Below are positions 57,017 to 64,000 of a stretch of 64,000 bases of DNA, in pieces. The DNA comes from Silene conica. Taxonomy: Eukaryota > Streptophyta > Magnoliopsida > Caryophyllales > Caryophyllaceae. The DNA is taken from assembly GCA_029255685.2 (NCBI GenBank), contig CM055315.2, forward strand, positions 76,909,681-76,973,680, in the 5' to 3' direction. The notes under the pieces are model-generated. The model made no database searches, was not told the origin of the DNA, and saw only the letters and a program-made list of their open reading frames with translations. Position 1 is the stretch's first letter, and every line of letters starts with the position of its first letter. The position numbers and the translations under genes are program-made.

Positions 57017-58010
57017 TGTTGGGGCTGATGTCCTTGACAATTAAGTACAATGACTTATTAAATCTCTTTAAGGATCACAAGGGCATACTACAGTATTATT
57101 ACCAGTTGATCCACGTTTATCAATAACGGTTGGCTTGCTAGATAAGTTTGACGTTATTGTCATACGAATGGCGGTGATCAACTGGTCCCTATACGTCACA
57201 CCTATAGGACACGTTTGAGAGATGTGAAGGTATGAAAATACAGTCACATTTATGCCGAATATGACTAAACAGTTAGTCAGAGGTATTGACTATTAAATTA
57301 GTCAATAAGATGTTGAGATTATTATTTAATACGGATTAAATAATTTTAGCTAATACGAATTACATGATTAATTCGTAAATTAAATATAAACGGTTATATT
57401 TAATTAAATATTGTATTCGCGAATTAATACAAACTGTTATATTAATTTAGGTAATTATACAATATCGTTTTTATCAGACCATTATTAATATATCGACTGT
57501 ATTAATATCTGATAACATGTTACGATTTATAAATAAAACCCGCGAATAAATTTTAGCTAAATGGGTCGAATCACTAATTAGAATAAGGTAAGAGTGGAAA
57601 GCCCACTCCTACCCTATTCGAAATTTCGGCCGAATGTAGTACATAAGGAGAAGACTTCTCCTTATGTCAGATACTCTTGTTTCACTGTAAAAACAAATCT
57701 CAAGGAAAATTAGGGTTTTGAGAGCACTCTTGTCCCAAAACCTCAGATCTCACATCTAAAACCTCAATAGCTCTCCCTATATTGCAAGGCAGTTGGAGAG
57801 GATTTCTAGCACACGCGGCATCGTCTCAATCTAAGTCTTGGGTGCAAGTTATAGGAGGGAATTTGCGTTAATTCCTGTTCTTAGGCCTTTCGCACAAGGA
57901 CTAAAGGTTGTACTCTATTCGTGTTTTATTTATCTTATGACTATAATCACAACTGTAATTTTCATTATAATCCTGCAAGTTTAGGGCGAATACATGCTTT
58001 ATTCCCCACA
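57017..58010 (+). repeat. 3' LTR of element I
   Basis: 994 bp, about 12 differences from the 5' LTR, followed by ataag. Confidence 0.96.
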
Positions 58011-58015
58011 ATAAG

Positions 58016-59742
58016 CAACTTATTGTTGTGATTTAAGTCTATATTAAAATGTATTTAAACTCTTAGACTCATGCATTTATATAATTGATCTCCCTCAAGA
58101 ATTATATAAACGATCCCAAGACTCAATTTCCGTATATTGATAAGCCCACAGTTTGGCTAATTCCACCGTTGGAACTCTTGGTCGATAGATTTCCGTAAAT
58201 CCTATCTATTAGTCCATCTCAGTCGCTAGATAGTATCGAGTGACCATGATGTTGAGATAAAATAAATCATCTGTTCCCACTTACCCGACGTAGAAGGGGT
58301 CATATTATGCCTACCGACGAAGAAGGGATTCATGGGAGTCTGATTTATAAAGACTATTCTCAATTTTTGGTTATACGAGGAAGACCCCATCAACTTTTAT
58401 TTATCCATTTTAAGTGAACTAATATCTAGCATATGCGTGAATGAATGAAATAAAGTGATGGCTTTGCAATTGACATGTGACATCTGTATTGTCACAGAAA
58501 ACTAACGTGTAACCTCTACATGAGTCTGTTTTCAGGCATGTTATAGGTGGTTTGGTTTTAGGCGGAATATGATGCAAGCTATTATCGATGAAAGCATAAA
58601 ATAAATGCGATAAACGTAAATAAAAGTCCTAGTGTGGCCTATCCTACCAAAATAAACATAAAAACAACTTTGGAATCCACCGTTGGACCCTAGAAGTTTG
58701 TCTTGATGTTCCATCTTGGTCCTTGCAGCGGGAGTGAGCATCCGGTCTCCGTCTTTGGTCTTCACAAAATTACTAATTTAAATTACAAATATAACCCTAT
58801 TTACATTCTCATTTAAATACAAAAGTAATTACATGGCAAAAACCCAAAACGGAGATACAAGATCTCAAAATTACAAGCAAGACTGTGTTCCATCATTACG
58901 GTAACACAATCTACTAAGGCCACACTAAGTTACAACCGTTTGCAAAAATAAATACGTTATTGAAAGCATTCACAAGGCATTCAACAAGACGATAAATAAA
59001 ATGCATCAACTAAAAATAAAATTTATACATGACATAATACTGTTATTATGATTAACAAATTTTGCCAAACCACCTTATCAGGATTAAAATTATGTGATTA
59101 TACTGTTTTAACCACTTTAATTTTAATAAGTTTATAATCCATTATCTTAAACCGTTTTAAAATAATATGTATCATACGAGAGTGAACCGTTTCACAAAAA
59201 TAATACACTATTTCCGTATATAGCATATTACTTTGGGCCAAGGGAAAATAAAAACAAGTTATTTTCCGAAAATAAAACGACTGTTACAGGAAAGAGGTCT
59301 ACCGACCCAATAAACAGGTCGACCGACCTCCTGACAGAATTTTTTTTTTTTTTTTTTTCCTGTAACTGTAGGGTGGTCGACCGACCCAATAAACAGGTCG
59401 ACCGACCACAAAATACCAAGACGAGTTTATGAAAACGCGAAATTGTTGTACTTTCAAACAAAACAAGTTTTAACCTTTGATTCAAAACGCGTAAATCAAA
59501 ATAAACAGCAATTAGGGTTCACATATTGTCAAGAATATCGATTAATTAACAATATGTAAACAGGAATCGAAAACAAGATCGATTATACGAAAGAGAAACT
59601 GCCGAAAAACAGAAACCCTACGCGGGCAGAGGTCGACCGACCCTAAAAATGGGTCGACCGACCCACACGCCGACAGAAATCAATTTTCAAAATTTTTAAA
59701 TTAAAACTTATGAAAAACACAAAAGTAAAATCTCGTGGCCTT
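58016..59742 (-). other. Leader of element II with paired GGTCGACC palindromes and T run
   Basis: Between PBS and the insertion point of element I. Palindrome centres at 59299.5/59320.5, 59378.5/59399.5 and 59634.5/59655.5: three pairs, each 21 bp apart. A run of about 21 T at 59338-59358 lies between the first two pairs. No open frame. Only 70 bp of II leader remain on the other side of element I. Confidence 0.75.
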
Positions 59743-59754
59743 GCTCTGATACCA
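59743..59754 (-). other. Primer binding site of element II (tRNA-iMet)
   Basis: Minus strand TGGTATCAGAGC, two bases from the LTR. Confidence 0.95.
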
Positions 59755-59756
59755 CT

Positions 59757-60753
59757 TGTGGGGAATAAAGCATGTATTCGCCCTAAAACGTGAAGGATTA
59801 TAACGAATTTTACAATTGAGATTATAGTCATAAGTTAATAAAAACATGAAAAGAATACAACATTGGGTCCTTGCTTGAATAGGCCTAAGAACAGGAATTA
59901 AAGCAAATTCCCTCCTATAACTTGCACCCAAGACTTTGTTTAAGATGATGCCGCGTGTGCTAGAAAGGCTCTCCAATTGCCTTGCAATATGGGAAGAGTT
60001 TTGTGAGGTTTTAGATGTGAGATCTGGGTTTTGGGAAAAGACAGTTCTCAAAACCCTAATTCTTAAGATTATGAATTAACCAGTTCAATCAATACTCTGA
60101 CAAAAGGAGAAGCACTCTCCTTATGTAGCCCTGGTCGGCCGAATTGGGTATTGGGTAGGAGTGGGCTTTCCACTCTTACCTTATTCCAATGCGTGATTCG
60201 ACCCATTTTGCTAAAATATAATTCGCGGGTATTTATTATAAATCGTATACTTGTTATCAGATATTAATACAGTCGATGTATTAATAATGGTCTGATAAAA
60301 TACGATATTGTATAATTGGCCCAATTAATATAACTGTTTATATTAATACGCGAATACAATATTTAATTAAATATAACCGTTTATATTTAATTTACGAATT
60401 AATCATGTAATCCGTATTAGCTAAAATTATTTAATCCGTATTAAATAATAATCTCAACATCTTATTGACTAATTTAATAGTCAATACCTCTAACTAACTG
60501 TTTAGTCGTATTCGGCATAAATGTGACTGTATTTTCATACCTTCACATCTCTCAAACGTGTCCTATAGGTGTGACGTATAGGGACCTGTTGATCACCGCC
60601 ATCCGTATGACAATAACGTCAAACTTATCTAGCAAGCCAACCGTTATTGATAAACGTGGATCAACTGATAATAATACTGAAGTATGCCCTTGTAATCCTT
60701 AAAGAGATTTAATAAGTCATTGTACTTAATTGTCAAGGACAACAGCCCCAACA
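59757..60753 (-). repeat. 5' LTR of element II
   Basis: 997 bp, followed on the plus strand by target duplication tcata. Confidence 0.96.
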
Positions 60754-62434
60754 TCATAAACTTAAAAACCAGTAAAATATTTTAAAAACTTAATTCTGTA
60801 ATAAAAAACCAAACCTCAACAGTAAATATGCACATTTAATTTGTTGAGATAACATCATTTTATGAATTTGTTAACTTATCAAATATTTAATATGCACAAT
60901 TAATGTAAGAATAATGATGATAATAATGATATTTTTGTAAAACTGACACGGCTGTCGCAACCCTATCAAAAATAAAACCTAATTGGTCTAAACTAAATGT
61001 AGTAGAGGTAGTCGGGTATCGTATCCACAGAGAGATGGGTATTCTATAGTCTAATAAGTTCGTCTGAAGTAACCGGTTCAGGGGTTGTTTGATTTTGAAT
61101 TCTAAAAACTAATAGGAAAAGGGAAAGAGAAAACAGGTAAAGAAGCACTAGGATTATCGGTTCACCATGGCTACTAAAGTCTGAAATTACAGTCACAAGT
61201 CTGAAATTCGGTCTGTGGGTAATGAAAAAGTCCTTCCGGTCCGCTATTCGCCCTAAGACTATACTAACTTAGCTTTCGCCCTAATTAGCATGGTCTTAAT
61301 AATCGTCGCAGAACTACCCCTATCCCAATCTTCCGATCCAGGTCAAGAGGGTTTCTATACAGTCAATTGGATGCGTCAACTCAAACAATTAACAGCTATT
61401 ATATGCGACGGATACATATATATATATACTAACCAAATTACGGGTAACTTAAACTAATAATTCATCCTACGCCATGGCTACCCTAAATCCTAGTGGGAAA
61501 ATTAGCTACGCATGATTGTTGTAAGAACGATTATAACTACGAAATAAATTATCAATAACATAGCAGGTAAAGAGAACGAATCGAAAAAAGATTAAGAAAG
61601 CAAGAATACCGAAAACCGAGTAGTAAAAGAACGGAAGAAAGAGCAATAATCCAATCCGAGTAATATAAGAAAGGTTGCAAAATCTACTCTAAAATATAGA
61701 AGTGAACAGTAGCAGTAGTCGTCTGTTTTGTGAATGACAAAGATGATTTTTCTTGTTCACGAATTGTTCTATTTTATAGAACAATTCATGAACTGACGAT
61801 GACGACATAAGGCAACTCATCAGTCAGGCAACTTCTCGATCGAGAACGAAAAGCTCTCGATCGAGAAGATTAAGGATCAAAACCTCTCGATCGAGAAGAA
61901 AAGCTCTCGATTGAGAAGAAAAGCCCTCGATCGAACAACTAAAGTTCTCGATCGAGCACTTCTCAGCGCATATTTCCTGCATTGCGCGCTGAACTTAAAT
62001 GGCTGCCATTTCTTCGTTACTTGCTCAAATAAAGCGTTCTTGGTGGCGTTGGAAAGCTAAGAGGATAATATTTCATCTCCAATTGGAATCACCTGATTAT
62101 ATGTTGTAGAACTCGAGATATGGCTCCTCAAAGTAGACACTAGCAAATTAAAGCTCTTCCCTTGCTTGACAGACTTTTTTTGCTCCTATGCGCATCTCAA
62201 AACAGTAGTAACAAGCTCCAAATCAACTCTTTTCCTAAATGCATGCATAAGGACATGTTTTAGGCTTGATTATGATCTTCTCCAGATCGTATATGCAATT
62301 AGCACAAGACAAACCAAAGTAAACTATTCGGGGGATATTTGTAGCAAAATACTATGGAATAAGCATAGAAATGTGTGCTGTAAAGGCCTAAAAGGTCTAT
62401 ATGAAATGCACACATCAAAAACATTATAGTATAT
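60754..62434. other. Unassigned AT-rich region
   Basis: No gene supported. A tract near 61010-61045 (gtagtcgggtatcgtatcca) resembles sequence often seen near the ends of large gypsy (Tat/Ogre-type) elements, but no LTR, PBS or PPT was found. It also holds a short AT microsatellite (61416-61428) and the palindrome array below. Confidence 0.45.
61835..61956. repeat. Phased array of six CTCGATCGAG palindromes
   Basis: Centres at 61839.5, 61860.5, 61890.5, 61910.5, 61930.5 and 61951.5, so spacings of 21, 30, 20, 20 and 21 bp. The core tcgatcga is intact in five and has one change in the fourth. Spacers are A-rich (agaaaagc). Confidence 0.85.
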
Positions 62435-62455
62435 CACTACAAAAAAATACTGCCA

Positions 62456-62835
62456 TTGCGACGGATTTTTTGCGACGGACAGGAAATCCGTCGCAAATTT
62501 AGTTTTGCGACGGATTTCGCGACGGATTTTTTGTTTGCGACGGAATTTGCGACGGACCTGAATTTCCCAGACCCGCGAAATGAAAGTCAAATGGCGGGAA
62601 GGTTTGCGACGGAAAGTCCGTCGCAAATATTGACTTTTGCGACGGAAATTCCGTCGCAAACATATTGACCAGACTTGCCCAACAGTTGGTCAAGGTCAAA
62701 TGTTGACCAGATTTGCGACGGAAATTCCGTCGCAGGAGTCAATATTTGCGACGGAAATTCCGTCGCAAATCTGGTCAAGATTTGACCTTGACCAGATTTG
62801 CGACGGAAATTCCGTCGCAAAAGTCCGTCGCAAAG
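62456..62835. repeat. Subterminal GACGGA..TCCGTC palindromes of CACTA-3
   Basis: About seven copies of TTTGCGACGGAAATTCCGTC-type palindromes or half sites, several spaced by TTGACCAGA/TGGTCAA words. They share the core GACGGA-TCCGTC with CACTA-2 but differ in the flanks (GC in place of CT). Confidence 0.9.
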
Positions 62836-62879
62836 TTTTTTTAATACAGACCCGCGGATCTCATTTTTCCCCCAAATCG

Positions 62880-63475
62880 ATTTCACAATTAATAAAAAAA
62901 AACCCTAAGGCGATTTATCGGCGATTCGTCACCACACCACCCACCCAACCACCCTACCCTACCTCCCCCGCCGGAGCCGCCGGAGCCGCCGTCGCCGGAG
63001 CTCCCAACCGCCCCTCCTTCTTCCTCTCCTTCTCCTTCTCCTTCCTTCCTTTTCCTTCCTCCTCCGCCCCTCCTTCCTCCTCGCCGCCCCTCCTTCCTCC
63101 GGCCAGCCGCCCCTCCTTCCTCCTCCACCTGCCACCTCACCGCCACTTCTTTCTTTCTTATGTATGTATACTAATTTTATTAATATACCGTCTTAATTTT
63201 TTTTGTTTAATCCGTCGCAAAATTCCGTCGCAAATTCCGTACTATTGTTTTTTTATTGTTATTAGGAATAGTTAGTTTAGTTTAATTGTTATTTGATTAG
63301 TTTAGTTAGTATTGTTAGGTGGTTAGTAATATTAGGTTAGTAGCTAATTTCGTCCCAAATCCGTCGCATATTGTTGTTAAGATGTTTAGGAGGTTTGTTT
63401 TTTGATATAAAATTTGCATTGTTGTTGATCGTTAGTGTTGTTGATTTGTTTAGAATATTCTTGAATAGTACCCGT
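62880..63475 (+). other. Probable 5' untranslated region of CACTA-3
   Basis: A C-rich, CCTCC/CCGCC tract (62930-63150) follows aaaccctaa, in the place where CACTA-2 has its CCACC-rich 5' exons (39590-39800). A few stray gacgga half sites lie near 63210-63365. Long frames across the C-rich tract on both strands are composition artefacts. Confidence 0.5.
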
Positions 63476-63738
63476 TCAATAATTACACATTAGGTGTAAT
63501 TGTTGAATAGTCCCCGTTTTGGGACTGTCTTTGAATCTTTCATGCCATTTAGGTAGTAAACATTCTTATATTTTCTTGATTGTAATGAAACAAAAATTGG
63601 GCAACACTTCCTTATTGTTCTCCAAATACATTCTATATAATGTATTTGGAGAACAATAGGGAAGTGCTGCCCAATTTTTGTCTCATTACAATTAAGAAAA
63701 TATAAGAGTGTTTACTAATGGTATGAAAGATTCAAAGA
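63475..63738 (+). ncRNA. Three-hairpin structured leader of CACTA-3 (candidate RNA element)
   Basis: Hairpin 1: TTCAATAATTACAC (63475-63488) with 63494-63507, one G-T pair. Hairpin 2: AGTCCC (63509-63514) with GGGACT (63521-63526). Hairpin 3: 63528-63632 with 63639-63738, about 100 pairs with four G-T pairs, two mismatches, one 5-base TTAGG bulge and a 6-base loop. Order, spacing, loop word ATTAG and bulge match CACTA-2 while the stems differ. The long arm would be an excellent small-RNA precursor. Confidence 0.75.
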
Positions 63739-63799
63739 TGGGTTTAGGCTGGAGAGATAAGGACCCCAGACCAATATATGTAAATTGTTCTTTTTTGCA

Positions 63800-63859
63800 G
63801 GTTGGTGTTGGTGTTGGTGTTGGTGTTGTTGTTGTTGTTGGTGTTGGTGTTGGTGTTGG

Positions 63860-63914
<55 letters not shown>

Positions 63915-63940
63915 AGTTGTTGTTGTTAGTTGTTGTTATA
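63800..63940 (+). repeat. GTT/TTG microsatellite
   Basis: Interrupted (GTTGGT) then pure (GTT) runs right after a ttgcag splice-acceptor-like site. Similar TTG-rich sequence follows to the window end. Confidence 0.95.
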
Positions 63941-64000
63941 TATGTAGTTGTTATTTAATTGTTGTTGTTAATTAATTGTTATTGTTGTTAATAAGTTGTT

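Larger units (their letters stand above)
46673..58010 (+). mobile_element. Ty1/copia retrotransposon I, same family as II, inserted in its leader
   Basis: LTRs 46673-47666 and 57017-58010 (994 bp each) differ at about 12 bases. Target duplication ataag (46668-46672, 58011-58015). It lies in the opposite orientation to II, about 70 bp before the II gag ATG. Coding capacity is lost through at least four stops, three frameshifts and the gypsy-like insertion at 53143. About 8.7 kb without that insertion. Confidence 0.96.
27607..60753 (-). mobile_element. Ty1/copia retrotransposon II, host of the nest (33 kb span)
   Basis: Outer LTRs 27607-28602 and 59757-60753 differ at about nine bases and one indel by eye, and the target duplication is tcata (27602-27606, 60754-60758). 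Removing the three insertions (C, CACTA-2, I) leaves about 8.7 kb, a normal copia length. The order on the minus strand is LTR, iMet PBS, long leader, gag, pol, 3' non-coding domain, PPT, LTR. The coding region has three in-frame stops and one frameshift, and CACTA-2 sits at its very end, so it is inactive. Confidence 0.96.
62435..64000 (+). mobile_element. CACTA-3 transposon, left part (continues beyond window)
   Basis: Left end CACTACAAAAAAATACTGCC at 62435 after tat, then palindromes of the type GCGACGGAAATTCCGTCGC. Further in, the sequence matches the internal leader of CACTA-2 (three hairpins, then gatgggtttagg), so it is the same superfamily branch with different terminal repeats. The right end, target duplication and coding exons lie outside. 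Confidence 0.85.

Noticed and set aside
61835-61956. Palindrome array as a CRISPR
   Set aside because: Repeats are 10-14 bp with 6-20-bp similar spacers in a plant genome; nothing else fits CRISPR.
62637-63275. 212-codon frame and its antisense at 62889-63146
   Set aside because: It runs through subterminal palindromes and a CCTCC-rich tract; composition, not a gene.

Overview
The window is a repeat-dominated stretch of a flowering-plant (probably eudicot) nuclear genome. This rests on SIRE-type and other Ty1/copia elements primed by initiator tRNA-Met, three CACTA transposons, two hAT MITEs, a tRNA-derived SINE and the absence of any intact ordinary gene. I cannot name the species. The only likely host coding sequence is a decayed gene of unknown function, cut in two by a retrotransposon (15037-15139 and 26115-26640, minus).

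Layout. 1-1642: 5' end of a minus-strand copia element A (22 codons of Gag, PBS, LTR). 1643-9819: a tandem duplication with about 99% identical copies, each carrying one LTR of family D; copy 1 is interrupted by CACTA-1 (2702-6666), copy 2 holds hAT MITE-1 (7639-8286). 9820-11675: decayed copia gag-pol relic. 12171-12907: hAT MITE-2. 15140-26114: complete SIRE-type element E (1351-bp LTRs, TSD GAACA, gag, protease, integrase-RT-RNase H, extra 3' env-position gene). 27607-60753: a four-level nest in one minus-strand copia element II (TSD TCATA). Inside II lie the gag-only element C (29239-38528, TSD ACTTA), CACTA-2 (38762-42573, itself holding a SINE) and a second member of II's own family, element I (46673-58010, plus strand, TSD ATAAG). 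Element I in turn holds an internally deleted gypsy-like element (53143-55814, TSD ACTAT). 60754-62434: unassigned DNA with a phased palindrome array. 62435-64000: left part of CACTA-3.

How the parts relate. LTR comparisons by eye give about 1 mismatch in 1291 bp for C, 7 in 1351 for E, 12 in 994 for I and about 10 in 996 for II, which agrees with the nesting: C is very recent, and I and II are older and broken by stops and frameshifts. C has Gag but no pol, so it would need a partner; it shares a 3' non-coding domain and a PPT hairpin with I/II although their LTRs differ.

Most unusual signals. (1) CACTA-2 and CACTA-3, which have different terminal repeats, share a transcribed-side leader of three consecutive hairpins whose stems covary and whose five-base bulge is conserved. 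(2) Palindromes with a TCGA core occur in pairs exactly 21 bp apart in the I/II leaders, and a different TCGA-core palindrome forms a 20/21/30-bp phased array at 61835-61956. (3) I and II are opposed copies of one family, which makes a long imperfect inverted repeat.
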